DNA of 7,288 nt from Planctomycetota bacterium. GTDB lineage: Bacteria > Planctomycetota > SZUA-567. Location of the stretch: positions 1-7,288 of the forward strand of contig JAITKH010000206.1 of assembly GCA_031278535.1 (NCBI GenBank). Reading direction: 5' to 3'. This document shows, one piece after another, positions 1-6,222 of the stretch. Position numbers and translations under genes: made by a program. The notes under the pieces were generated by a model that saw only the letters and a program-made list of their open reading frames with translations, ran no database searches and was not told the DNA's origin. Within the stretch, counting starts at the first letter, position 1, and each line of letters starts with the position of its first letter.

Positions 1-995
1 TGTCTCCCGATCCCCAATCCGACAATCGCCGGTTCCAGGAACTCACCAGAATGCTCATCCAACGGGACAAAATTGACGTGCTCTTCGCCGGTTTTGCCAG
101 TGCCGAGCGCGAGGCCATCCGTCCCATTGTCGATCAATACAAAATGCTGTATTTCTACAACAACCAGTACGAAGGCGGGGTCGCCGACAAATACACATTC
201 TGCACCGGCCCGGTTCCAGAGCAGCAAATCGACCCCGTTGTAAAATACTGCATCGAAAAGTTTGGCCCAAAGTGCTACATTATGGCGGCCGACTATAATT
301 TCGGCCAGCTGAGCGCCAAGTGGACCCATGAAATCGTGAAGAAATACGGCGGCGAGATCGTCGGCGAGGAATTTATCCCGCTTGCCACCTCGCAGTTCGC
401 CTCCAGTCTGGAGCGCATCCAGAACGCGAAACCGGATTTCGTCGCCATGTATATCACCGGCGACAATCATGCCGCTTTCTACCCCCAGGCCCAGGCCGCC
501 GGACTGAAGATTCCCTACGCCACCAGCATCAACGTCGCTCAAGGCTACGAGCACAAGCGGTTCCCGCCGCCCACCCTTTCCGGCATGCATATCGGCGTCC
601 ATTATGTCGAGGAACTCGACACCCCCGCGAACGCCGACTTCGTGAAACGCTTCCGCGCCGCGTTCCCGGACGTCCCCTACATCGGCGAACAGACCGAGAA
701 CACCTACATCGGCGTCTACCTCTACGCGATGGCTGTTGCCAAGGCCGGCGCCACCGACATCCCGAAGGTCATCGAGGCCCTCGAGTCCGGGCTGCACTTC
801 GACGCGCCGGAAGGTCCGGTCTACCTCGATCCGGCCACCCACCACCTGGTCCGCGACATCCGTATCGTCGTGGTGGACGACGAACACGTCCTGCATTTCC
901 CCGAAACGTACCGGCAAGTCAAGCCCGACTGGCTGAGCGCGGTGAAGGGCGTCGACCTCACCAAGAAACCCGAATTCGTGCAATACGAACCCTGA
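1..995 (+). CDS. Amide/urea-type ABC transporter substrate-binding protein, 5' partial
   Basis: Periplasmic solute receptor (Peripla_BP_6 / type I fold) that delivers ligand to the permeases encoded just downstream. The frame is open from base 3 to the TGA at 993-995, giving 330 residues. An in-frame ATG at 51 is internal, because the sequence before it (PDPQSDNRRFQELTRM) reads as family-like coding sequence. UrtA/FmdD-type receptors are usually a little over 400 residues, so roughly 80-100 residues, including any signal peptide, lie off the left edge. Visible marks are a VLFAGFASAEREA segment, then YNNQYEGG (compare the QYEG stretch of UrtA-like proteins), PEQQIDPVVKY, and an AADYNFG segment at the usual interdomain region. 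The C-terminal lobe carries GEQTENTYIGVYLYA and ends VDLTKKPEFVQYEP. It is the first visible gene of the amide uptake operon. Family membership is firm; the ligand (short-chain amide rather than urea or amino acid) is inferred from the amidase at the end of the operon. Confidence 0.9.
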   Translation, partial: SPDPQSDNRRFQELTRMLIQRDKIDVLFAGFASAEREAIRPIVDQYKMLYFYNNQYEGGVADKYTFCTGPVPEQQIDPVVKYCIEKFGPKCYIMAADYNFGQLSAKWTHEIVKKYGGEIVGEEFIPLATSQFASSLERIQNAKPDFVAMYITGDNHAAFYPQAQAAGLKIPYATSINVAQGYEHKRFPPPTLSGMHIGVHYVEELDTPANADFVKRFRAAFPDVPYIGEQTENTYIGVYLYAMAVAKAGATDIPKVIEALESGLHFDAPEGPVYLDPATHHLVRDIRIVVVDDEHVLHFPETYRQVKPDWLSAVKGVDLTKKPEFVQYEP

Positions 996-1019
996 TGCCA
1001 TGCGGTAGATGTCCCGCGT

Positions 1020-1055
1020 CCGCCGGGGGATCCGGTGGGATCCCCCGGCGGTTTT
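1020..1055 (+). terminator. Intra-operon intrinsic terminator/attenuator-like hairpin
   Basis: A perfect 14-bp inverted repeat (arms 1020-1033 and 1038-1051, each CCGCCGGGGGATCC or its complement) closes a 4-nt loop (GGTG) and is followed at once by TTTT at 1052-1055. It lies 24 bp after the binding-protein stop and 25 bp before the first permease start. A stem this GC-rich with only four U residues suggests partial termination or a 3'-end stabiliser for the binding-protein transcript, with read-through into the permease and ATPase genes. The structure is read directly; the function is inferred. Confidence 0.8.
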
Positions 1056-1068
1056 GAATTCGGCAGAC

Positions 1069-1073
1069 AGGAG
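1069..1073 (+). promoter_or_regulatory. Ribosome binding site fixing the GTG start of the first permease
   Basis: AGGAG lies 7 nt before the GTG at 1081. The in-frame ATG at 1009 would need to be translated through the 1020-1055 hairpin and has no comparable site before it, so the GTG start is preferred. Confidence 0.8.
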
Positions 1074-1080
1074 AGCCTCC

Positions 1081-1950
1081 GTGTCCACTGTTTTTAGCGT
1101 CTCGTATATCTTTGCGGACAGCGCCGCATTTCTCTTGCTGTCCGCCCTGGGATTGATCATCATCCTGGGGATGATGGGCATAACCAACATGGCGCACGGC
1201 GAATTCATGATGTTGGGCGCCTACACAACCGCCATCGCCACGCACGCCGGATTGCCCTTCGGACTGTCCGTCCTGTCGTCCATGCTGACCATGGGCGCAT
1301 TTGGCATCATCATCGAGATGCTGGTGATACGCCGGTTTTACGGCAATCTGTTGCAAAGCTTGGTGGTGACGTGGGGATTGAGCCTGGTGATCAGCCAGGG
1401 GATGCTCATCATTCTCGGGCCTTCCATTCCCAGCCTCCCCATGCCCATGGGCGGTTTTTCGGTCGGCGGCAAGGTCTATGCTGCCTACCGCGTCTTCCTG
1501 CCGGTCATCAGCATACTGGTGGTCGCCGCCATGGGCCTGCTCCTTTTCAAGACCAGATTCGGCATGAAGGCCCGTGCCACCATGCAGAATCCGGAAATAG
1601 CTCAAGTCATGGGCGTCAACACCAAAGCCATGTACATGTTCACCTTCGGCCTCGGCTCCGCCCTTACCGGGCTCGCCGGGGCGCTGTACGCTCCAACCAC
1701 CGTGCTTGGACCCTTGTATGGGGCGAATTTCCTCGCGCCCGCGTTCGTCACCGTGGTCGTGAGCGGCGGCACCAACATTATCGTCGGCGCGCTCATGGCC
1801 GCCGGCATCCTCGGCTTGGTGGACGGCATTTTCAATTACTGGTTCGGCGCAGTAATCGGACGCCTCGCGCTCCTGACCGCGACCATGTTCGTCATCCGCT
1901 TCTTCCCGTCGGGCCTTTCCAGATGGCTTGCCAATAGGAGAAGCGTATGA
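1081..1950 (+). CDS. Branched-chain amino acid/urea/amide-type ABC transporter permease (UrtB/LivH-like)
   Basis: Inner-membrane permease subunit, one of the two that form the translocation pore with the next gene product. With the GTG start it is 289 residues, the usual length for this family. Hydrophobic segments run through most of the chain. Recognisable marks are ITNMAHGEFMMLGAY (about 34-48), the conserved NMAHG/E membrane turn seen in UrtB and LivH, and a cytoplasmic coupling loop FGMKARATMQNPEIAQVMG (about 160-178) that contacts the ATPases. A conserved glycine-rich helix follows (GLGSALTGLAGALYAP, 190-205), then a VVVSGGTNIIVGAL segment near 225-238. The next gene starts in an ATGA overlap of 4 bp, which suggests translational coupling. 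An upstream in-frame ATG at 1009 would add 24 residues (SRVRRGIRWDPP and so on) that look like read-through of the hairpin. Family is firm; substrate is inferred from context. Confidence 0.93.
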   Translation: MSTVFSVSYIFADSAAFLLLSALGLIIILGMMGITNMAHGEFMMLGAYTTAIATHAGLPFGLSVLSSMLTMGAFGIIIEMLVIRRFYGNLLQSLVVTWGLSLVISQGMLIILGPSIPSLPMPMGGFSVGGKVYAAYRVFLPVISILVVAAMGLLLFKTRFGMKARATMQNPEIAQVMGVNTKAMYMFTFGLGSALTGLAGALYAPTTVLGPLYGANFLAPAFVTVVVSGGTNIIVGALMAAGILGLVDGIFNYWFGAVIGRLALLTATMFVIRFFPSGLSRWLANRRSV

Positions 1951-3029
1951 TGAACAATCGTTTCGTGCGCCTGTTCACCGGTCCGCAATCGCTGGGCACA
2001 AGCGGCCTGTTCTGGTGTTGCTTCCTGGCGGCAACGGTCCTGATGTTCTGCCTGCCCTGGATCGTCTCTGAATATGAACTTGGCAATATCACCTATTTTC
2101 TTTCCAACATTTTCCTGGCGCTCGGCCTGTCCATGATGTGGGGCTGCGGCGGCATCCTGAGCTTCGGCCAGATGGCCTTTTTCGGACTGGGCGGGTACAG
2201 CTACGGCATCATCGCCCTCAACCTCATGTCCCATGTCGAAAATACTTTCGCCGCCGCCGCCGGCAGCGTCCTGATCAGCGTTCTCGGGGCGGCGATTCTC
2301 GGCTATTTCCTCTTCTACGGCCGGGTGAGCGGCGTGTACGTGACCATTATCACCTTGGTCGCCACGCTGATATTTGAAACATTCATGGCGCAGACGGCTG
2401 GACCGAAATGGGCGATCGGCAAGGCCCTGCTCGGCGGATACAACGGCATGGTGGGCATCCCGGGGCTGCAGTGGTCTTTTGGGGACGGCGTGCCGTACGT
2501 CTTGCAGGACGCAGCGCTGTTCTTCTTCACGCTCGCCCTGCTGCTGATCGTCTACATGTTCCTGCGCTGGCTGGTCAATTCACCTTACGGCAACGCACTG
2601 GTTGCGACCGGATCGAGTCCGCTGCGCACCGAAATGCTGGGGTACGACATCCGCTGGATCCAGTTGATCGCGTTTTCCCTGGCCGGAGGCTTGGCGGGGG
2701 TTAGCGGCGTGCTCTACGTGGCGTGGGGACGCTACATCACGCCATCGACCATGGGTCTGACCACGGCGGCGCTGCCGGTCATCTGGGTTGCGATCGGCGG
2801 CCGGAAAAGCCTTCTCGCCGCCATGATTTCCGCCATTAGCCTGCAATACTTTTCGCAATACCTTTCCGCATCAGGCAGCCAGTACGCCCTTGTCATCCAA
2901 GGCGGGCTGTTGATGCTGGCGATCATGTTCGTTCCCGAAGGCCTGATCCCGCCGGTTGGGAGGTTCATCGGCAAGGCCTGGAGGCGCGCCGGCGGCTCGG
3001 TTCCCATGGCACGGGAGGAACGGATGTGA
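1947..3029 (+). CDS. Branched-chain amino acid/urea/amide-type ABC transporter permease (UrtC/LivM-like)
   Basis: Second inner-membrane permease of the importer, 360 residues, matching the larger LivM/UrtC type. It begins in a 4-bp ATGA overlap with the preceding permease and has AGGAG (1936-1940) 6 nt upstream; a second ATG three bases later (1950) is an equally possible start. The N-terminal hydrophobic segment is at about 20-40. The hallmark GCGGILSFGQMAFFGLGGY spans 66-84, followed by GVYVTIITLVATLIFETF (129-146). The predicted coupling loop with the ATPases is near 210-235 (NSPYGNALVATGSSP, then EMLGYD). The usual IAFSLAGGLAGVSGVLY (241-257) and VAIGGRKSLLAAM (281-293) follow, with an FVPEGLIPP end at 328-336. 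The GGRKS motif corresponds to GGRGTL/GG-G-like motifs in LivM. Its stop overlaps the next gene's GTG by 4 bp. Confidence 0.93.
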   Translation: MMNNRFVRLFTGPQSLGTSGLFWCCFLAATVLMFCLPWIVSEYELGNITYFLSNIFLALGLSMMWGCGGILSFGQMAFFGLGGYSYGIIALNLMSHVENTFAAAAGSVLISVLGAAILGYFLFYGRVSGVYVTIITLVATLIFETFMAQTAGPKWAIGKALLGGYNGMVGIPGLQWSFGDGVPYVLQDAALFFFTLALLLIVYMFLRWLVNSPYGNALVATGSSPLRTEMLGYDIRWIQLIAFSLAGGLAGVSGVLYVAWGRYITPSTMGLTTAALPVIWVAIGGRKSLLAAMISAISLQYFSQYLSASGSQYALVIQGGLLMLAIMFVPEGLIPPVGRFIGKAWRRAGGSVPMAREERM

Positions 3030-3742
3030 GCGAACCGATTCTGCGTTTGTCCGCCGTCACCAAGGAGTTCGGCGGACTGACCGCCGTCGACAATGTCGAC
3101 TTCTCGGTCGCCGAGGGCGAATTGCGCTGCCTGATCGGCCCGAACGGAGCGGGAAAAAGCACGATATTCAGGATGGTCACGGGCGTCTATCATCCCACCC
3201 GCGGACGGATTTTCTACAAAGGGTCCGCATTGGGAAACACTCCATCCTTCAAGCGTGCGCGGATGGGCATCAGCATTAAATTCCAGACGCCGATGGTGTA
3301 TTATGACCAGCCACTAATGCAAAACCTCATTGTCGCCTTGCAACGCTTCCACGGTCCAGCGGAAGCGCGCATCCGCGCCGACGGGATCATGGAGGATTTC
3401 GGCATCGCCGACGCGGCCGGGAAACCGGCCATCGACGTTGCGCACGGCTATCGGCAGTGGCTGGAAATCGGCATGGCGGTCGCCAGCAGTCCGAAGTTGC
3501 TGCTGCTCGACGAACCGACGGCGGGAATGTCGGCGGAAGAAACGGCGAAAACCGCCCGGCTCGTGCACAAGCTGGCCGACGGCGGCATGACGGTGATCGT
3601 CATTGACCACGACATAGAATTCGTCCGGATGCTCAACTGCAATCTCACGGTACTGCACCTGGGCCGGCTTTTCGCCGAGGGAACCCTGGATGAGATTCAG
3701 GCCGATGATGGCGTGCGTGCGATATACCTGGGCAAGAAATGA
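3026..3742 (+). CDS. ABC transporter ATP-binding protein (UrtD/LivG-like)
   Basis: Cytoplasmic ATPase subunit that powers the importer as a heterodimer with the next gene product; 238 residues. It starts at a GTG overlapping the preceding stop (GTGA), with GGGAGGA at 3013-3019 upstream. Motifs in order: Walker A GPNGAGKST (38-46), Q-loop Q87 in KFQTP, signature region VAHGYRQ (138-144), Walker B LLLLD (158-162) with catalytic E163, EPTAGMS after it, and H-loop H195 in VIDHD. The QWLEIGM after the signature is typical of UrtD and LivG proteins. The signature is non-canonical: LSGGQ is replaced by VAHGY. Ala at position 2 occurs in LivG-type proteins and HG in UrtD types, but Tyr in place of Gln is unusual to my knowledge. 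The protein is somewhat shorter than many LivG proteins (about 250-260). Function is firm; UrtD versus LivG naming cannot be settled by eye. Confidence 0.94.
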   Translation: MSEPILRLSAVTKEFGGLTAVDNVDFSVAEGELRCLIGPNGAGKSTIFRMVTGVYHPTRGRIFYKGSALGNTPSFKRARMGISIKFQTPMVYYDQPLMQNLIVALQRFHGPAEARIRADGIMEDFGIADAAGKPAIDVAHGYRQWLEIGMAVASSPKLLLLDEPTAGMSAEETAKTARLVHKLADGGMTVIVIDHDIEFVRMLNCNLTVLHLGRLFAEGTLDEIQADDGVRAIYLGKK

Positions 3743-3749
3743 GGACGGC

Positions 3750-4451
3750 ATGTTTTTCAAACTCGAAAACCTTTATTCCGGCTACGGTCACGTTCCCGTC
3801 ATCTGCGGCATCGATCTCGAGGTTGTCCGGGGAGAGGTCGCCATCATCTTGGGAAGAAACGGAGTCGGAAAAACGACGCTGATGAAAACCATCATTGGCT
3901 TACTTCCCCGTACCAGCGGGGAAATCATCTTCAATGACCTCCCCATCTCGGACCTGCCCGTCTACAGCAGGGCATGTTTGGGTCTCGCGTACGTGCCGCA
4001 GGGAAGAGGCATTTTCCCCGATCTTACCGTCGAGGAAAATCTTCGAATGGGGGAAGGCATCAACATCGCGGCCAAAACACGTCCCTATACCGAGGTTTTC
4101 ACCTATTTCCCGAGGCTTAAGGAAAGGTTGCGGCAGAAGGGCGGGACGCTTTCCGGCGGCGAGCAACAGATGCTGGCGCTGGGAAGGGCGCTTATCGGCG
4201 ATCCCCGCCTCCTTTTGCTGGACGAGCCTTCCGAAGGGATTCAGCCCAACATCGTTGGGGAAATCGGGGCGGTGCTGGCGCACCTCAACGAGGAAAAGAA
4301 TTTGACCATTCTTCTGGTCGAGCAGAATATCGAGTACGCATTGAGCATTTCGCGGAGCTGCCATATGATGAATAAGGGCAAAATCGTCGCCCGTGTCGCC
4401 CATGATGAATTGCACAACGTCGAAACGATCAAGAAATATCTGGCCATTTAG
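3750..4451 (+). CDS. ABC transporter ATP-binding protein (UrtE/LivF-like)
   Basis: Second cytoplasmic ATPase of the importer; 233 residues from the ATG at 3750, the normal family length. That start is preferred over the in-frame ATG at 3690, which lies inside the preceding gene and would add 20 non-family residues; a weak GAGG (3741-3744) precedes the chosen ATG, 7 bp after the upstream stop. Motifs: Walker A GRNGVGKTT (35-43), Q-loop Q84 in VPQGRGIFP, canonical signature LSGGEQQ (134-140), Walker B LLLLD (154-158) with E159, then PSEGIQPNIVGEIG. The GRNGVGKTT and EGIQP motifs are closer to UrtE than to a generic LivF. The H-loop position reads LVEQN, with Gln (Q192) where His is common, as is usual for LivF/UrtE. 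It ends 41 bp before the amidase gene. Confidence 0.94.
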   Translation: MFFKLENLYSGYGHVPVICGIDLEVVRGEVAIILGRNGVGKTTLMKTIIGLLPRTSGEIIFNDLPISDLPVYSRACLGLAYVPQGRGIFPDLTVEENLRMGEGINIAAKTRPYTEVFTYFPRLKERLRQKGGTLSGGEQQMLALGRALIGDPRLLLLDEPSEGIQPNIVGEIGAVLAHLNEEKNLTILLVEQNIEYALSISRSCHMMNKGKIVARVAHDELHNVETIKKYLAI

Positions 4452-4492
4452 GATGCTTTGGACGGAGCCGTTCCAACCCGCGGGAGGACGTC

Positions 4493-5431
4493 ATGAAACA
4501 CCATTTGACTGAGAAAATACAGACTGTGTTCGGATACAGCTATACCATTGGGCCATACAACAAGCCGGTGATGGAAATTCAGCCCGGGGACACGGTAATC
4601 GTCGAAACGCTCGACTGCTTCGAGGGCAAGGTAACTTCCGTGGATGTCAAGCCCAGCACCGTGGCGACCATCCCCTTTCTCAATCCCCAAAACGGCCCCA
4701 TCCTCGTCAAGGGGGCCGAACCGGGCGATGCCCTCGCGGTGCATGTCGAATCAATCGTGCCCCGCGGACCCCAGCCGTGCGGGACAACCTGTCTTCAGCG
4801 GTATTTCGGCGCACTGACGCCGACCGCCCGCACCCTGTCCGAACCGTTCCCCGAGATGGTCAAGAAAGTGGAGGTGACCGGGGATGGCATCGTGTGGAAC
4901 AAGAAACTCACCATTCCTTACCAGCCCTTCATTGGCACGATTGGGACCGCGCCGCTCATCTATTCGGTCGACACCCTGACGCCGGGCAACCATGGAGGCA
5001 ACATGGATCTGCCCGACGTCGCCCCCGGCGCGACCGTGTATCTGCCGATCCGCAAGGAGGGAGCCTATCTGTATCTGGGCGATTGCCACGCGGCGCAAGG
5101 CGACGGCGAGCTGTGCGGCGTTGCGATCGAATACCCGACCACCACCACCGTGAAAATCGATCTCGTGAAGGGCTGGACGCTTGATTGGCCGTTGCTGGAA
5201 AACGACGAGTTCATCATGGCCACCGGCAGCGTCAGGCCGCTTGAGGACGCGGTGCGGCTGGCGTACGACAATCTCATCGGCTGGATGGTGGACAAATACG
5301 GCTTTGACAAATGGGACGCCTATTTCCTCGTCACCCAGGTCGGCCGCGTCCGAGTAGGCAATGTCGTCGACCCGAACTTCACCGCCGGCGCTTCCATATC
5401 GAAAAAGTACCTTGTTCCCGGAGGCGCATGA
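4493..5431 (+). CDS. Acetamidase/formamidase family amidohydrolase (FmdA/AmdA family)
   Basis: Predicted cytoplasmic hydrolase that splits short-chain amides such as formamide or acetamide into ammonium and the carboxylate. It is 312 residues, matching the shorter branch of the family; the characterised Methylophilus FmdA and mycobacterial AmdA are about 400. GGGAGGA (4482-4488) sits 4 nt before the ATG. Visible marks are the N-terminal beta-rich stretch with IQPGDTVIVET (29-39), the segment GPILVKGAEPGDAL (68-81), and GNHGGNMDLPDVAPG (165-179). The acidic/His cluster GDCHAAQGDGE (196-206) follows, and the C-terminal part has GWMVDKYGFDKWDAY (263-277). The conserved His, Asp and Glu residues of the HGGNMD and GDxHAxQGDGE motifs are the likely metal/active-site residues; this is from family knowledge, not shown here. 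It is the last gene of the operon, 41 bp after the ATPase gene, so the imported solute is probably its substrate. Substrate preference is inferred. Confidence 0.92.
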   Translation: MKHHLTEKIQTVFGYSYTIGPYNKPVMEIQPGDTVIVETLDCFEGKVTSVDVKPSTVATIPFLNPQNGPILVKGAEPGDALAVHVESIVPRGPQPCGTTCLQRYFGALTPTARTLSEPFPEMVKKVEVTGDGIVWNKKLTIPYQPFIGTIGTAPLIYSVDTLTPGNHGGNMDLPDVAPGATVYLPIRKEGAYLYLGDCHAAQGDGELCGVAIEYPTTTTVKIDLVKGWTLDWPLLENDEFIMATGSVRPLEDAVRLAYDNLIGWMVDKYGFDKWDAYFLVTQVGRVRVGNVVDPNFTAGASISKKYLVPGGA

Positions 5432-5514
5432 TTCCATTTTCAGGGATTCCCGGCAGATCTTCCCATCCGGCCGTACAGACAGGAAAACCGTTGCACGGCT
5501 GGGCGCCGGCGGAT
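5432..5514. other. Convergent intergenic gap
   Basis: These 83 bases separate the amidase stop from the stop of the convergent flavin reductase-like gene. I see only short, weak inverted repeats (CCGT-TGC-ACGG near 5488-5498 and the self-complementary CGCCGGCG near 5504) and no stem followed by a T-run on either strand. No convincing intrinsic terminator is present, so termination here may be Rho-dependent or the two transcripts may overlap. Confidence 0.5.
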
Positions 5515-6084
5515 TCAAATGCAGTCCTGCCATTTTGTCATTTTGTGGCGCAGGTTGACGGTTTCGCCGTCAATGATGAAGGTGCCGTCTCCAACCGCGT
5601 GAAACGACCTTGCATCCGCCGGCGAGGGATTCCGCCATGCCCAGACGCCTTGCAGGATGAAGAAATTATGGACGCTCACAAGCTCCCGGTTCACGACGCG
5701 GCATTCGAGATTGTACAAACATTCGGCCACCAACGGCGCCTGGACTTTCCTTGCAGGCATCGGCGTCAAGCCGAATGCGGAAAATTTGTCCGTGTCTCCG
5801 CCGGAGCAGTTCCCGATGGCAACAACCTTTTCCAACATTCCGGCGGGCGGAATGGCGACAACGCATTCGCCCGTTTCCTCCAAAGCGGCGTAACTGAAGT
5901 TCCACGGACCAAGGCAAATGCCGAGAGTGGGCTCAAAGCCCATTGAGGCATGGCAACTCGCGGTCATCAGATTGATCTTGTCCCGGCGACGGGTGGAAAT
6001 CAGCAAAACCGGTCCGGACTCGACAAAAGTGAAGGCGCGATTCAATGGAAACGCCACCTGTTTCGGGAGCGTTTTTCTAGCCAT
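5515..6084 (-). CDS. Flavin reductase-like domain protein (FMN-binding)
   Basis: Predicted small cytoplasmic FMN-binding oxidoreductase of the flavin reductase-like fold (PF01613-type split barrel); 189 residues, the usual single-domain length. Marks that can be seen are GPVLLIST (24-31), NLMTASCHASMGFEPTLG (38-55) forming the FMN-phosphate/isoalloxazine loop, and WNFSYAALEETGECVVAIP (61-79). IGNCSGGDTDKF (90-101), FGLTPMPARKVQAPLVAEC (104-122) and LECRV (126-130) follow. The natural partner (flavodoxin, oxygenase, rubredoxin or other) is not identifiable, and nothing links it to the amide operon except position. Two ATG codons lie in tandem (6087-6085 and 6084-6082); the second is 7 nt from the AGGAG and is preferred. 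A longer in-frame start at 6186 would add 34 residues (GLSADWKRGGC and so on) that do not look family-like. It runs towards the amidase gene. Confidence 0.85.
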   Translation of the reverse strand: MARKTLPKQVAFPLNRAFTFVESGPVLLISTRRRDKINLMTASCHASMGFEPTLGICLGPWNFSYAALEETGECVVAIPPAGMLEKVVAIGNCSGGDTDKFSAFGLTPMPARKVQAPLVAECLYNLECRVVNRELVSVHNFFILQGVWAWRNPSPADARSFHAVGDGTFIIDGETVNLRHKMTKWQDCI

Positions 6085-6091
6085 CATGCGA

Positions 6092-6096
6092 CTCCT
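6092..6096 (-). promoter_or_regulatory. Ribosome binding site deciding the flavin reductase start
   Basis: On the minus strand this reads AGGAG, 4 nt before the first and 7 nt before the second of two tandem ATG codons. It rules against the upstream in-frame ATG at 6186 and favours the second tandem ATG. Confidence 0.7.
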
Positions 6097-6119
6097 GTCC
6101 GAACTCAAGGCAATCGTCG

Positions 6120-6163
6120 GCGGGGTGGATGCGCTGGTGCCGAATTCCTGGCATCCGCCCCGC
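6120..6163 (-). other. Imperfect 13-bp stem-loop in the leader of the flavin reductase gene
   Basis: Arms 6120-6132 and 6151-6163 pair over 13 positions with one mismatch (A-C in the minus-strand transcript, a G-U in the plus-strand one) around an 18-nt loop that contains GAATTC. It sits between the stop of the exported-protein gene and the flavin reductase start. There is no T-run after it on the minus strand, so it is not a classic terminator. It could be a leader structure, an RNA-processing site or chance in GC-rich DNA. The surrounding gap (6085-6222) shows no convincing promoter. Confidence 0.4.
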
Positions 6164-6222
6164 TTCCAGTCCGCCGATAATCCCATGACCCCGGAATCGC
6201 CTGCGGCGGAGAAAGGCGCCGT

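Noticed and set aside
1009..1080. In-frame ATG at 1009 as the start of the first permease
   Set aside because: It has no good ribosome binding site, and translation would run through the 14-bp hairpin. The GTG at 1081 has AGGAG 7 nt upstream and gives a normal family length.
958..1605. Long minus-strand open frame opposite the first permease, rich in His, Gln and Asp
   Set aside because: Low-complexity composition typical of the antisense of a GC-rich membrane-protein gene; the plus strand carries a clear permease with motifs.
3690..3749. In-frame ATG at 3690 as the start of the second ATPase
   Set aside because: It lies inside the preceding ATPase gene and adds residues with no family match; MFFKLENLYSGYG from 3750 is a standard UrtE/LivF beginning.
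4458..4476. Small hairpin (TTGGA/TCCAA plus CGG/CCG) between the second ATPase and the amidase
   Set aside because: Short, bulged, with a 2-nt inner loop and no T-run; likely chance and not a terminator.
1..5431. Urea importer (urtABCDE) as the firm identity
   Set aside because: Motifs are urt-like, but the linked enzyme is an amidase and no urease or carboxylase/allophanate genes are seen, so urt symbols were not assigned.
5311..5946. Plus-strand open frame spanning the amidase end and the flavin reductase gene
   Set aside because: It overlaps the amidase in another frame and lies antisense to a gene with flavin reductase motifs; its translation shows no family features.
6085..6186. N-terminal extension of the flavin reductase-like protein to the ATG at 6186
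   Set aside because: The extension does not resemble the family, spans a stem-loop, and the strong AGGAG at 6092-6096 points to the tandem ATGs downstream.
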